A DNA stretch of 39,185 nucleotides from Kosmotogaceae bacterium UBA1373 (GCA_002305955.1 DBRH01000043.1:39565-78749), one strand, 5' to 3'. Shown: positions 1 to 8,142, counted from the first letter of the stretch. Program-made: numbers and translations. The notes: a model not told the origin generated them from the letters alone.

Positions 1-692
1 TCCACGGAGAAAGGCATCGAAAAGACCGCTCCGATACACCCGAGTTCCCTGTGATGAAGCGTATTCATACCGTTTGGAAAGTGTGTAACTCTCGTACAAC
101 CAGCTTCAAAGGCTCGCTTCATATCTTCGTAGGATGCATCGGTGTGGCCCAGAGAGATCGGTATCCCTCGATCGGTTATCAACTTCGAGGCCTCGATAAA
201 GCCTTCCAACTCGGGAGCCATGGTGATCAATCTTACCGTTTCTATCAGTGTGGACTCAATCTCGCCTAGGTCGATCTTCCTTATCAGGGAAGGGTTCTGG
301 GCACCTTTCCTCTTGACGCTTATGTATGGACCTTCGTAGTGAATACCCCCGACAGATGTTGAGCCGTTGTTTTCGAGGTACTCTCTGACAACTTTTGCGG
401 AGGAGAGTATTGCTCCGGGAGTCGAAGACATGGTTGTCGGCAGGAAGTAAGTGACACCCTGAGAATAGAGAAAGCTCTCCCATTTTTTGAGTCCCCTTAG
501 ATCCATAGAAAGCGCATCTACACCGGCCGAGCCGTGTGTGTGAGGATCGGCGAATCCCGGCATCAGTATATATTCGAAATCGACGTTCTTTATACTTCTC
601 TTTACCCCGGAGATCACTCCTCTGGTAGTCTCTACGCTTCCAACGAACTCTCCATCTATCGGATCAACAACCAGGACATTTTCAAAAATCAT
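1..692 (-). CDS. nagA: N-acetylglucosamine-6-phosphate deacetylase, C-terminal part beyond window
   Basis: The enzyme removes the acetyl group from N-acetylglucosamine-6-phosphate (or a related N-acetyl amino-sugar phosphate) in the cytoplasm. About 230 N-terminal residues are visible; the rest lies past the left edge. Reading from ATG at 692, I see the metal-site start PHTHG near residue 56, the conserved HYEGPY segment near residue 130 that carries the metal-binding Glu, GHTDA near 190, and THFPNGM near 210 where the family usually has THLFNAM. A ribosome site GGAGG lies about 9 nt upstream. It is 24 nt behind the SIS-domain gene and downstream of the LacI gene, so the three are probably cotranscribed. 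NagA family membership is clear. The exact substrate is open, because the neighbours are not the usual nagB/nagE set. Confidence 0.93.
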   Translation of the reverse strand, partial: MIFENVLVVDPIDGEFVGSVETTRGVISGVKRSIKNVDFEYILMPGFADPHTHGSAGVDALSMDLRGLKKWESFLYSQGVTYFLPTTMSSTPGAILSSAKVVREYLENNGSTSVGGIHYEGPYISVKRKGAQNPSLIRKIDLGEIESTLIETVRLITMAPELEGFIEASKLITDRGIPISLGHTDASYEDMKRAFEAGCTRVTHFPNGMNTLHHRELGCIGAVFSMPFSV

Positions 693-716
693 AGGCTCTC
701 TCCTCCCATCAGCGTA

Positions 717-1772
717 TCATGGCCAGGTAATCTGACTTCCAGTGGACATCTTTCCCCTTCCCATGAGAACTCTCTCGTCTAGATCGAAGATACCTCTGTA
801 ATAAGCCGAATAGACGGCGAACCACTGAAGTGGAACCATCAAGAGGAACGGGGCGAAGAGTGGATCGAAATCTCCGTAATCCTTCGCATCGAACCTCATT
901 ATCTCGCTACCGTTGGACTGGGCTATTTTTATAACGCGTTCGCTCATATCTCTAGATTCATCTGTCCCTACGAGGAAGAGAAGCAGCGGCTTGTGACCGT
1001 CGAGCATTTCGGCCGGACCGTGTCTGAACTCGGAGGTTTCCATGAAAGATGCGTTCACTCTCATGTTTTCCATGAAGACTGTGAGTCCGAACTTGTAACC
1101 GATCGCGTAGGCCGAAGCGCTGGAAAGAACGTAGAAGAGATCGTAATCTCTGTACTTGCTTGCAAGTCTCGCGGCTCTGTTTTCCTCTTCCTTGTAGATC
1201 TTTCCGAGAAGACGCGGCATAGTCTGAAGCTGCTCGAACAGTTTCGATACGTCCCTTCCCTGCAATCTCGCTATTTCGAGAGCGAATACGAACGCTCCGG
1301 CGAGGGGGAGAATGAACAGGGCGTTCGAGTTGTATACAATTGCCTCATCGGCCTCTCTGGCCAGAATACTATCGGGCTTGCTTGTGAAAGAAATGGTGGT
1401 GGCTCCCTTTTCGTTGGCGAACCGCAACGCCGCAGCCGTGTCTTCGGTGTTTCCGGAGAATGAGGCCAGAATAACCAGCGAGTCTTCGCCCAGTCTTGCA
1501 GGATTGGTCCAGATGAAGTCGTAGCTTTTGTAATAAGCCGAGGGAAGATCGGTCATTTTGTTGAGTATGTAGTCTCCCGAGTAAAGGTTGCACCAGGAGT
1601 TGCCGCTACCGACCCAGTAGATCTGCTTGAAATCTTTTTCCAGAGTCATGGATGCCAATTTTTTGATTCTATCCGTATGTTCCTCTAGAAACTCCGTCAG
1701 GTCCTTTTCTAGAGAAGGAGAGGTAAAGAGAACACTCTTCTTTGCTTTTTCCAGGAAATTATCCAAAGTCAA
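717..1772 (-). CDS. SIS-domain sugar-phosphate deglycase/isomerase, FrlB-like
   Basis: About 351 residues with two SIS (sugar isomerase) domains at roughly 45-150 and 205-330. The sequence ETSEFRHGP near 245, the stretch LFLVGTDESR near 265 and the ending DLDERVLMG match the FrlB/GfrF family of fructosamine-6-phosphate deglycases better than GlmS or AgaS-type deaminases. FrlB enzymes split fructoselysine-6-phosphate into glucose-6-phosphate and the amine. A deaminase role on an amino-sugar phosphate released by the neighbouring NagA is an equally good guess. Start choice: a GTG at 1781 overlaps the GGAGGTG ribosome site and cannot be used well, while TTG at 1772 sits 7 nt after GGAGGT, so I chose TTG. 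It lies between the LacI gene and nagA in one operon. Confidence 0.85.
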   Translation of the reverse strand: MTLDNFLEKAKKSVLFTSPSLEKDLTEFLEEHTDRIKKLASMTLEKDFKQIYWVGSGNSWCNLYSGDYILNKMTDLPSAYYKSYDFIWTNPARLGEDSLVILASFSGNTEDTAAALRFANEKGATTISFTSKPDSILAREADEAIVYNSNALFILPLAGAFVFALEIARLQGRDVSKLFEQLQTMPRLLGKIYKEEENRAARLASKYRDYDLFYVLSSASAYAIGYKFGLTVFMENMRVNASFMETSEFRHGPAEMLDGHKPLLLFLVGTDESRDMSERVIKIAQSNGSEIMRFDAKDYGDFDPLFAPFLLMVPLQWFAVYSAYYRGIFDLDERVLMGRGKMSTGSQITWP

Positions 1773-1806
1773 TCTGAACACCTCCGTTTATATATGGAAA
1801 TCTATC

Positions 1807-2826
1807 CTAGTTTTGAAGTTTGGCACAGGATTCGCGAACTATAAGTTTTGTAGGCAGTCTGGTGATTCCCTTCACGCTTCTCTGGTCTCGAAGAGCCGTC
1901 AAAACACTTCTGGCCGCAAGGCTTCCCATCTCTACAGTGTTCTGGGCGACAGCAGTTATCGGAGGTTTGGTAAGTTCGAACCAGACAATGTCGTCGAAAC
2001 TTATCACGGAGAGATCGCGGGGAATCGAGAGTCCCATATCCTTGGCTGCCAGAAGTAGTCCCGCGGCCATGTAGTTGTTAGAGGCTATTACTGCCGTTAG
2101 GTCTTTGTTCTGGCTCAGAAGGGCCACTCCGCTCTTGTACGCTCCATCTACCCTGAAGCCTCCGAGTTTGATCCAGCACTCTCTCTCACGGATGTTGTTT
2201 TCCCTTAGTGCCTTCCGATAACCCGAGAGCCTATCGTAGTTTGTACTTATATCGAGATTGTCGGAAAGAAAACCGATATTGCGGTGACCCAGACCGACAA
2301 GGTACTCAGTCGCGACCTGACCGCCACCTACGTCTTCACTAACGATCATATCGAGATCCAGTCCGTCTATCACCCTGTCTATGAGAACTACTGGAATCTT
2401 CGACTTGACCAACTCATGAAGATGGCCGCTGTTGCTCCTCGAAACCGGGGCCAGTATCAGTCCATCAACCTGTTTCTGGAAAAATTTATCTATCGAAGTC
2501 TTTTCGACTTCCAGTTTCTCGTCGGTGCTTGATACGATAAGGCTGTATCCTTCTGGTACGATCACATCGCTTATGGCTCTGGCGATGGTAGAAAAGAAGG
2601 GGTTCTGTATATCGCCGACTATCAGGCCGATATTCTTCGTTTCACCCGTTACCATGCTCTTTGCGATGTAATTCGGTTTGTAATTCAACTTTTTGGCTAC
2701 TTCAAGAACCTTGTCTCTCGCTTTTTTGCTGGAATGTCCGTACCCTCCGAGCACACGTGCCACCGTGGCTCTGGATAGACCGGTCTCTCTTGCAATATCG
2801 TCGAGTGTCGCACTCACGGGTATCAT
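1807..2826 (-). CDS. LacI/GalR-family transcriptional regulator
   Basis: About 339 residues. The N-terminal LacI helix-turn-helix lies at about 7-30 (TLDDIARETGLSRATVARVL) and is followed by the hinge-region NYKPNYIAKSM. From about residue 64 there is a periplasmic-binding-protein-like ligand domain (KNIGLIVGDIQNPFFS), typical of sugar-phosphate or sugar sensing. ATG at 2826 is preceded directly by AAAGGAGGGAGG; an ATG-less upstream extension is open but lacks the family pattern. It heads the leftward operon and faces the aldolase/kinase operon across a 280-bp gap containing two similar palindromes. This makes it the likely repressor of both arms and of itself. The inducer is unknown. Confidence 0.95.
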   Translation of the reverse strand: MIPVSATLDDIARETGLSRATVARVLGGYGHSSKKARDKVLEVAKKLNYKPNYIAKSMVTGETKNIGLIVGDIQNPFFSTIARAISDVIVPEGYSLIVSSTDEKLEVEKTSIDKFFQKQVDGLILAPVSRSNSGHLHELVKSKIPVVLIDRVIDGLDLDMIVSEDVGGGQVATEYLVGLGHRNIGFLSDNLDISTNYDRLSGYRKALRENNIRERECWIKLGGFRVDGAYKSGVALLSQNKDLTAVIASNNYMAAGLLLAAKDMGLSIPRDLSVISFDDIVWFELTKPPITAVAQNTVEMGSLAARSVLTALRDQRSVKGITRLPTKLIVRESCAKLQN

Positions 2827-2884
2827 CCTCCCTCCTTTCACCGATATACCACATCTCAATTTTGAAGAGCTGTGATACTAGTAA

Positions 2885-2898
2885 TGATATCGGTATCA
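2885..2898. promoter_or_regulatory. Putative LacI-family operator O1
   Basis: TGATATCGGTATCA is a 14-bp near-palindrome (one mismatched pair) with the central CG typical of LacI/GalR operators. It lies just downstream of the predicted leftward start site, where a bound repressor would block the lacI-frlB-nagA transcript. It resembles O2 at 3028-3043 (shared TGATAnC half-site). The operator role is inferred from position and symmetry. Confidence 0.6.
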
Positions 2899-2911
2899 AT
2901 GTATCGGAGAT

Positions 2912-2941
2912 ATTCTATCTTATTTTCGCATGATGTGTCAA
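2912..2941 (-). promoter_or_regulatory. Promoter of the lacI-frlB-nagA operon
   Basis: On the minus strand: perfect -35 TTGACA (2941-2936), an 18-bp spacer and -10 TAGAAT (2917-2912). The predicted start site near 2905 falls immediately before operator O1. It is about 80 nt upstream of the LacI start codon. Confidence 0.65.
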
Positions 2942-2982
2942 GTATCAAATATCTACAATAATGCCTGTATAGAAAGAGAATA

Positions 2983-3011
2983 TAGACATTTAAAACAAAA
3001 AAGGTTATAAT
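2983..3011 (+). promoter_or_regulatory. Promoter of the aldolase/kinase operon
   Basis: -35 TAGACA (2983-2988), exactly 17 bp, then perfect -10 TATAAT (3006-3011) in an AT-rich stretch. The predicted start is near 3018, followed by operator O2 and then the DeoC-like gene. Confidence 0.7.
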
Positions 3012-3027
3012 AAATTAGAAAGCCATA

Positions 3028-3043
3028 TTGATACCGCTCTCAA
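3028..3043. promoter_or_regulatory. Putative LacI-family operator O2
   Basis: TTGATACCGCTCTCAA is a 16-bp imperfect palindrome sharing the TTGATAcCG half-site with O1. It is 10-25 nt downstream of the predicted rightward transcription start, a classic repressor position. The inference rests on two matching sites in mirror-image positions. Confidence 0.6.
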
Positions 3044-3109
3044 TATTTCACGAAAATTGGAACCTTGTGTTGAATGGCTTTCCCTGTATTTCACATTGTG
3101 GAGGTAGCC

Positions 3110-3811
3110 GTGGAGAAGATAACCGGTTTTTCCAAAAGATTCGACAGCACGTTACTCAAAGCCAACGCCACCTACGAGGAAGTTGATAGATTCATCGACG
3201 AGAGCGTGGCCTGTGATTTCCGGGCGGTTGTGGTTCCCTGGTATCTAATGGACAGAGTGATCGCGAAGGTTTCGGGAACGACCGTTGCCGCAGCATGTGG
3301 ATCGGGCTTTCCGCTCGGGTACGATACGACCGATGTAAAGGAATATATGATAAAGAAATCGCTGGAGCTTGGGCCGTCGATGACCGATATAGATATCACG
3401 GCCAACATTTCGGCCATCAAATCGGGTGACTGGGGGTATTTCAGGAGGGAGATAGAGCATCTCTCAAGCCTTCTTCGAAATAAAACTTGCAAAGTGATCA
3501 TAGAAGTCTCCTATCTGACGACGGCCGAGATCGAGAAGGCCTGTTCCATACTGGTCGAAATACCCGGAGTAGATTATGTGAAGACCGGAACGGGATACGG
3601 TTCAAGGGCCACAGCGATCGAAGATGTCGAAACTATACACAGAATTGTCAGGGGCTTACTGGGGATAAAGGTTTCCGGAGGTGTCAAAAACCTCTCGCAT
3701 GTAGAGAATTTCATTCGCGCCGGAGCCGATATTTTCGGTTCCAGCAACGCCATAGGCATCTATAGAGAGTTCTTGGAGAAATATCCCGGCTACAACGATC
3801 TGCCTTTATAG
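3110..3811 (+). CDS. Deoxyribose-phosphate aldolase family (DeoC-like) class I aldolase
   Basis: 233 residues, TIM-barrel aldolase. DSTLLKANAT at 12-21 corresponds to the DHTLLKPdAT start of DeoC. Asp95 (DIDITANISAIKSGDW), Lys158 (DYVKTGTGYG) and Lys187 (GIKVSGGVK) match the catalytic Asp, Schiff-base Lys and proton-relay Lys of DeoC. The usual DeoC reaction is cleavage of 2-deoxyribose-5-phosphate to glyceraldehyde-3-phosphate and acetaldehyde. A different aldol substrate is possible here, because the gene heads a LacI-regulated operon with a second aldolase and a sugar kinase, and no nucleoside genes are near. Start: GTG at 3110 lies 5 nt after GGAGG. An in-frame ATG at 3074 has no ribosome site, so I prefer GTG. 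Confidence 0.88.
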   Translation: MEKITGFSKRFDSTLLKANATYEEVDRFIDESVACDFRAVVVPWYLMDRVIAKVSGTTVAAACGSGFPLGYDTTDVKEYMIKKSLELGPSMTDIDITANISAIKSGDWGYFRREIEHLSSLLRNKTCKVIIEVSYLTTAEIEKACSILVEIPGVDYVKTGTGYGSRATAIEDVETIHRIVRGLLGIKVSGGVKNLSHVENFIRAGADIFGSSNAIGIYREFLEKYPGYNDLPL

Positions 3812-3842
3812 ATCAAGTCATTCGCAAAGGAGGTGCGTTTTT

Positions 3843-4505
3843 ATGAAGCTTTTTATCGATGATGGCAACACCGAAGCGATCGCAGGGCTTTTCGAACTCG
3901 GCATCTTTTCGGGAATCAGTACGAACCCGAGCATCCTCAAAAAGAGCGATAGAAGGCCTTTAGAGGTTGTCAAAGAAATGCTGGATAGATTCGCAGGAGC
4001 GCTCTTCGTTCAGTGTGCCTCTTCGGAATACGAAGACACAATAAAAGAGGGCGTCGAGATCTTCAAACTCGCCCCCGAAAGAATTAAGTTGAAAATACCC
4101 TTCTCCAGAACAGGTATAAAGGCACTTGGAGAGTTCGGAAAGTTGAAGATCCCGGTGACGATCACGGGAATCTTCTCGGTGCCCCAGGTCTTGATGGCCG
4201 CCGAGGCAGGAGCCGATTACGTGGCTCCTTACGCCAGTCGCATGGAGAATTTGGGTATAGATCTTTCTGTTGTCGAGAGTATGCAGAGAGTGATAACCAA
4301 CGGGGCTTACTCTACCAAATTGATCGCGGCCAGTTTCAAGACATTGACGCAGATTTCAAAGATGGCAGAACTACCGATTTACGGTATCTCTCTTCCTGTT
4401 GCCATGTACGGAGAGTTCTTCGCTCACAGCGGCACTCTTAAAGCGATAGACAATTTCGATGCCGACTGGCAATCAATAGAAGATAGAAAATGGGTTTCCA
4501 TATAA
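3843..4505 (+). CDS. Transaldolase / fructose-6-phosphate aldolase family protein
   Basis: 220 residues, the length of the small single-barrel transaldolases (FSA/TalC group). Visible landmarks are FIDDGNTEAI at the N-terminus, the STNPS motif at 26-30, the Schiff-base Lys84 in LKIPFS, VAPYASRMENLGID at 127-140 and ASFK at 163-166. It cleaves or forms a C3-C4 aldol bond, releasing dihydroxyacetone, dihydroxyacetone phosphate or a related ketone. A strong site AAGGAGG precedes ATG. It is 31 nt after the DeoC-like gene and 16 nt before the kinase, so it is in the same operon. Two different class I aldolases beside one kinase suggest a branched or unusual sugar route. The family is sure; the substrate is not. 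Confidence 0.88.
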   Translation: MKLFIDDGNTEAIAGLFELGIFSGISTNPSILKKSDRRPLEVVKEMLDRFAGALFVQCASSEYEDTIKEGVEIFKLAPERIKLKIPFSRTGIKALGEFGKLKIPVTITGIFSVPQVLMAAEAGADYVAPYASRMENLGIDLSVVESMQRVITNGAYSTKLIAASFKTLTQISKMAELPIYGISLPVAMYGEFFAHSGTLKAIDNFDADWQSIEDRKWVSI

Positions 4506-4521
4506 CCCGCCGGGAGAATGT

Positions 4522-6048
4522 ATGAAGTATTTACTGGCTCACGATCTTGGTACAACCGGAGACAAAGCGACGCTTTTCAATGAAAAGGGAATACTCGTCT
4601 GCTCTTCCTTCGAGGGATACGATACCCATTACCCGGCTCCTGGAATGGTCGAGCAGAACGCCGAAGACTGGTGGAAGGCTTTCTGCAAAAGCACAGCGAA
4701 TATCGTTAAGAAGGCTTCGATCGACTCCCCGGATGTGGTCGCCCTCAGCATAAGCGGCCAGATGCAGGCCGCGGTTCCCGTAGACAGCTCTGGAAGAGTG
4801 TTGAGACGCGCGATGATATGGGCAGATTCTAGAAGCTCCAGACAGGTCCAAAAGCTGCTCGCTTTGATTGATGAAGGAGAGATCTACAGGATAACAGGTT
4901 CGAGAGTTTCACCGACTTACCAGGGGTACAAGATCGCCTGGCTCAAGGAGAACGAGCCGGACCTTTACGAAAAGGCTAGCAAGTTTCTCCAGGCCAAGGA
5001 TTTTATAAACATGCGTCTCACCGGAGAGATGGTCACCGACTACTCTGACGCCGTGATGACGAACCTCTTCGATATAAATAGGCTCGAGTGGTCCAAGCGA
5101 CTGATCGACCTCAATGGAATAGATCAGTCAAAGCTTCCACAGACACTCCCGTCGGTTCACGATCTGGGAAAGATAAGGCCAGAAATAGCCTCCGAACTCG
5201 GGCTCTCGAAGAACTGCAGGGTGATACTCGGCGCCGGCGACGGTTGCACCGCCGCGGTGGGAGCCGGTGCGGTTGGAATCGGCGACACTTATCTCTACCT
5301 CGGCTCTTCTTCGTGGATATCCACCATAACGGACAGTCCTCTCATAGATGGGAAAATGCGAGTCTTCACCGGTGCGCACGCCGTGAAGGGTTTCTATTTT
5401 CCATCCGGCACGATGCAGGCGGCCGGTACTTCTTACAGCTGGATAAAAGATATAGCATACAGTCTTGAAAGCGATAATCTCAAAGAAAAAGGCGGGGATA
5501 TCTTCAAGTACCTGGACGGTCTCCTGCGGCAATTCAATCATCACGGCGAGGAGATCATCTACCTCCCTTATCTCCACGGAGAGAGGAGTCCTATATGGGA
5601 TTCCAGCGCAAGGGGCGTTTTTGTGGGACTCTCAGCTTCCCACAACAGACTGGATCTCGTTCGCTCGGTGATCGAGGGCGTCTCGATGAATCTAAAATGG
5701 ATACTGGACACCATCGAAGAGTCGATACCGATAGGAAATATCCGTGTCATAGGCGGTGGTGTCAGAAGCGAGAGCTGGAAGAGGATACTCTCTAACATTC
5801 TAGGAAAAGTACTGGTAGTTCCACGAAACGTTGAAGAAGCGACATCGATGGGTGCCGCGATAATTGCCGGAGTAGGTTCCGGCCTTTTCGATTTCTCCGC
5901 CGCTCGCAATTTCGTAGTAGATGTCGAGCAAATCGAGCCGGCGAGAGACGAGCACGAGCAATATCTGAGACTGTACGATCTCTTCAAAGAGACCTATTTT
6001 TCGCTCAGGGAGACCTTTGAGAGGCTTGCAGGAATCAGAAGGGGCTAG
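4522..6048 (+). CDS. FGGY-family carbohydrate kinase, xylulokinase-like
   Basis: 508 residues, normal for FGGY kinases, which phosphorylate sugars or polyols with ATP in the cytoplasm. The N-terminal ATPase fold starts AHDLGTTGDKA. The sugar-contact motif reads SGQMQAA near 78-84, where xylulokinases have SGQMHG. The catalytic Asp240 is in GAGDGCTAAVG. The C-terminal domain contains GGGVRS and EEATSMGAAIIAG for nucleotide binding. The His-to-Gln change in the substrate motif argues that the true sugar may not be D-xylulose. It is the last gene of the rightward LacI-regulated operon and presumably makes the phosphate ester used by the two aldolases, or phosphorylates an aldolase product. Confidence 0.9.
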   Translation: MKYLLAHDLGTTGDKATLFNEKGILVCSSFEGYDTHYPAPGMVEQNAEDWWKAFCKSTANIVKKASIDSPDVVALSISGQMQAAVPVDSSGRVLRRAMIWADSRSSRQVQKLLALIDEGEIYRITGSRVSPTYQGYKIAWLKENEPDLYEKASKFLQAKDFINMRLTGEMVTDYSDAVMTNLFDINRLEWSKRLIDLNGIDQSKLPQTLPSVHDLGKIRPEIASELGLSKNCRVILGAGDGCTAAVGAGAVGIGDTYLYLGSSSWISTITDSPLIDGKMRVFTGAHAVKGFYFPSGTMQAAGTSYSWIKDIAYSLESDNLKEKGGDIFKYLDGLLRQFNHHGEEIIYLPYLHGERSPIWDSSARGVFVGLSASHNRLDLVRSVIEGVSMNLKWILDTIEESIPIGNIRVIGGGVRSESWKRILSNILGKVLVVPRNVEEATSMGAAIIAGVGSGLFDFSAARNFVVDVEQIEPARDEHEQYLRLYDLFKETYFSLRETFERLAGIRRG

Positions 6049-6080
6049 CGCTCACTAAACGGGAGTTGTACCACACCAGA

Positions 6081-6145
6081 GGCCCGGCCCTGTAGATCGT
6101 CGAAGTAGTCAGCCGATCCGTGGTTGCCGGGTCTTTCTTTTTCTT
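6081..6145 (+). terminator. Rho-independent terminator of the aldolase/kinase operon
   Basis: GGCCCGGC (6081-6088) pairs with GCCGGGTC (6126-6133) as 8 bp with one G-U. A second 5-bp stem GATCG/CGATC (6095-6099/6114-6118) lies inside. A T-rich tail follows at 6132-6145. The loop is long for a terminator, hence moderate confidence. The tail runs into the end of the converging GGDEF gene. Confidence 0.5.
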
Positions 6146-7980
6146 CATTTCATGGTTTTGCCGGCTTTTTTCATTAGTCCTTTCTGGTTGTACATCTCGA
6201 ATTCGGCTTCTTCGATCAAATCGGCGATATTCTGCTCTTCGGAGATCTTCGTGGAAACACCGAAAGAAACGCTCACGGTTACGGGGAAGTCTCTTATGGC
6301 AACCAGGTTGCTCTCGATGCGGAAGATGATTTCCCTGGCATGCTGCTCCGAAGTTCTGAAAAGTAAAACTACGAACTCGTCTCCACCCCAGCGCACAACA
6401 AGATCTTCCTGTCTGCATGAGCTTTTTATCGTTCCAGCAACGGCCTTGAGATACTCGTCGCCGTAAGAGTGGCCGTAACTATCGTTTATGATCTTCAAAC
6501 CGTTCACATCGCCGAATATCAGCGATATTGGCAGGTTTCTAGAGGTGTCCATCCGCAAAACCTCTTCGTCGAAAAATGTGCGGTTGTAAAGCCCCGTCAG
6601 CGAATCGTGGAAGGCCAGGAAGCTTATCTCTTTCGTTTTGCGTATGATGCCGATCGCACCGACCGCGTGATAGATGAGCAACTCCGCCAGTTCCACATCT
6701 TCCCTACTGAAGGCGGCCAGTTCCAGAGAAACTGTCTGGAAGACGCCGAATGAGCCCATGGGGATGCTGAGCAGAGACCTGATCTTACTGCTGGAGGGGA
6801 GCGCGTAATCGACTGAGGTGATATCGTCGACGAGTATAGTCTCTCCCGTCTTCAAGGTTCTACCGGCGATTCCTTCGTATTTTGGCACATCCGAGTTGAT
6901 CTCTATAGTATCGGAGTATCTTTTGGCCACCAGGAAATCACCTTCGACGATGTCGAGACTGTAATAATCGTATTTAAGGATTTCTCTTGCGGCCTTCACC
7001 ACCAGATCGTAAACCTCTTCTTCATCGCTGCACTTTTCCATCTGAAGCGTAACTTCGTGCAAGGCGCGTATCTTGTTCTGGAGACCGTCGTACTCGGCGA
7101 TTCTACTGGTCAGTTCTTCGGTTCTCTTATCAACGCGCTTCTTTAGAGCCGAATTCCATATCGACAGCACAAATAGAGCAATTAACACAAGCACGATGAG
7201 GACCGAACCCCAGAATACGATATTTTGAACGTTGCTTTCAAACCAGTCGAGCGTGCCGAACCATTTTTTATAGATTTCCCTGTACTCGCCGCTGTCCCTT
7301 ATGAAGAGAAGCCCCTTGTTGAGTAGGCCGAGGAGCTCCTGGTCGTCTTTCGAAACGGCGAAACAGTAGTCTCTCTCGAAGACGGTGTTTTCGAAAACAA
7401 CCAGGTTTTTCAGGTTGTTCTGTTTGGCAAGATAAAGCCCCTGATACTTGCCGAAAAATCCGAAATCGCCCTTGCCTGAGGAAAGCATTTTCAATCCGTC
7501 GAGCGGCATTTCGACGGTGATGATTTTGCCAGTGATTGAGTTTTCCAGAAGGTAGTCGTGCATAACGCCGTTCTTTTGAACGATTATCTCTTTATCGTGC
7601 AGCTCCTCGATCGAGTTTATCGGGGTGTTTTTCCTGTGAAAGATACTCATGTAAAGATAATTGTGGGGGATCGAAAAGGAGTACAGCTTCTCGCGTTCGG
7701 CCGTTACCGCCATGCCCAGCAAACCGTCTAGCTGGCCGGACTTCATCTTCTCGACTATGTAGTTCCATTCGCCGAGCTCTATTTCTAAATCCATTCCCAG
7801 AACTCTGGCAACCGCTCTCATAATATCGACGTTGAAACCCGTTAAGTCGCCGTTTTCGTCGATATACTCGTATGGAGGGTAATCTCCGTCGCCACCGAAG
7901 ACGAGTACACTTGCCTTTAAAGAAACGCAGGCGAACATAAATACTATCGTTATAATGATTGAAAGATTTGATTTCATCAT
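6145..7980 (-). CDS. Diguanylate cyclase with periplasmic solute-binding, GAF and GGDEF domains
   Basis: 611 residues. There is a signal peptide at 1-23, then a type-2 solute-binding domain of the amino-acid (SBP_bac_3) kind at about 25-245 (GGDGDYPPYEYIDENGDLTGFNVDI). A membrane helix spans about 253-275 and a short coiled coil 278-310. A GAF domain covers about 305-445 and a GGDEF domain 450-605. The active motif GGDEF is intact at 532-536 and is preceded by the inhibitory-site motif RQED at 523-526, so it should make c-di-GMP with product inhibition. The design suggests sensing of a periplasmic small molecule coupled to c-di-GMP. ATG at 7980 follows GGGGGT; a second ATG is the next codon. 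It is a single gene with its own promoter, convergent with the kinase operon. Confidence 0.93.
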   Translation of the reverse strand: MMKSNLSIIITIVFMFACVSLKASVLVFGGDGDYPPYEYIDENGDLTGFNVDIMRAVARVLGMDLEIELGEWNYIVEKMKSGQLDGLLGMAVTAEREKLYSFSIPHNYLYMSIFHRKNTPINSIEELHDKEIIVQKNGVMHDYLLENSITGKIITVEMPLDGLKMLSSGKGDFGFFGKYQGLYLAKQNNLKNLVVFENTVFERDYCFAVSKDDQELLGLLNKGLLFIRDSGEYREIYKKWFGTLDWFESNVQNIVFWGSVLIVLVLIALFVLSIWNSALKKRVDKRTEELTSRIAEYDGLQNKIRALHEVTLQMEKCSDEEEVYDLVVKAAREILKYDYYSLDIVEGDFLVAKRYSDTIEINSDVPKYEGIAGRTLKTGETILVDDITSVDYALPSSSKIRSLLSIPMGSFGVFQTVSLELAAFSREDVELAELLIYHAVGAIGIIRKTKEISFLAFHDSLTGLYNRTFFDEEVLRMDTSRNLPISLIFGDVNGLKIINDSYGHSYGDEYLKAVAGTIKSSCRQEDLVVRWGGDEFVVLLFRTSEQHAREIIFRIESNLVAIRDFPVTVSVSFGVSTKISEEQNIADLIEEAEFEMYNQKGLMKKAGKTMK

Positions 7981-7997
7981 TTACCCCCGGTAGTATT

Positions 7998-8026
7998 ATC
8001 TTAGCATATCTTACGTACCTTGACAA
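7998..8026 (-). promoter_or_regulatory. Promoter of the solute-binding/GGDEF gene
   Basis: On the minus strand: -35 TTGTCA (8026-8021), 17 bp, -10 TAAGAT (8003-7998). The start codon at 7980 is close, leaving a very short 5' leader. The rest of the 7981-8162 gap holds only this promoter and the terminator at 8115-8142. Confidence 0.55.
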
Positions 8027-8114
8027 AAACGGCTCTAGTGTGACGAAGAAATACCGAATCACCGACATGCCAGTTAATTCTATCTTCATATGGGAGATGT
8101 TTGTGTGGGGCGAT

Positions 8115-8142
8115 AAAAAGAAAGAGCCCCCTAAGGGACTCT
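8115..8142 (-). terminator. Rho-independent terminator after the small secreted protein gene
   Basis: On the minus strand AGAG-T-CCC, loop TTA, GGG-GG-CTCT, followed by TTTCTTTTT. It is 20 nt past the stop of the 8163-8534 gene and isolates it from the GGDEF gene. Confidence 0.75.

Noticed and set aside
993..1463. 156-codon open frame on the plus strand, antisense to the SIS-domain gene
   Set aside because: No ribosome site, no recognisable motif, and it lies wholly inside a clear gene on the other strand.
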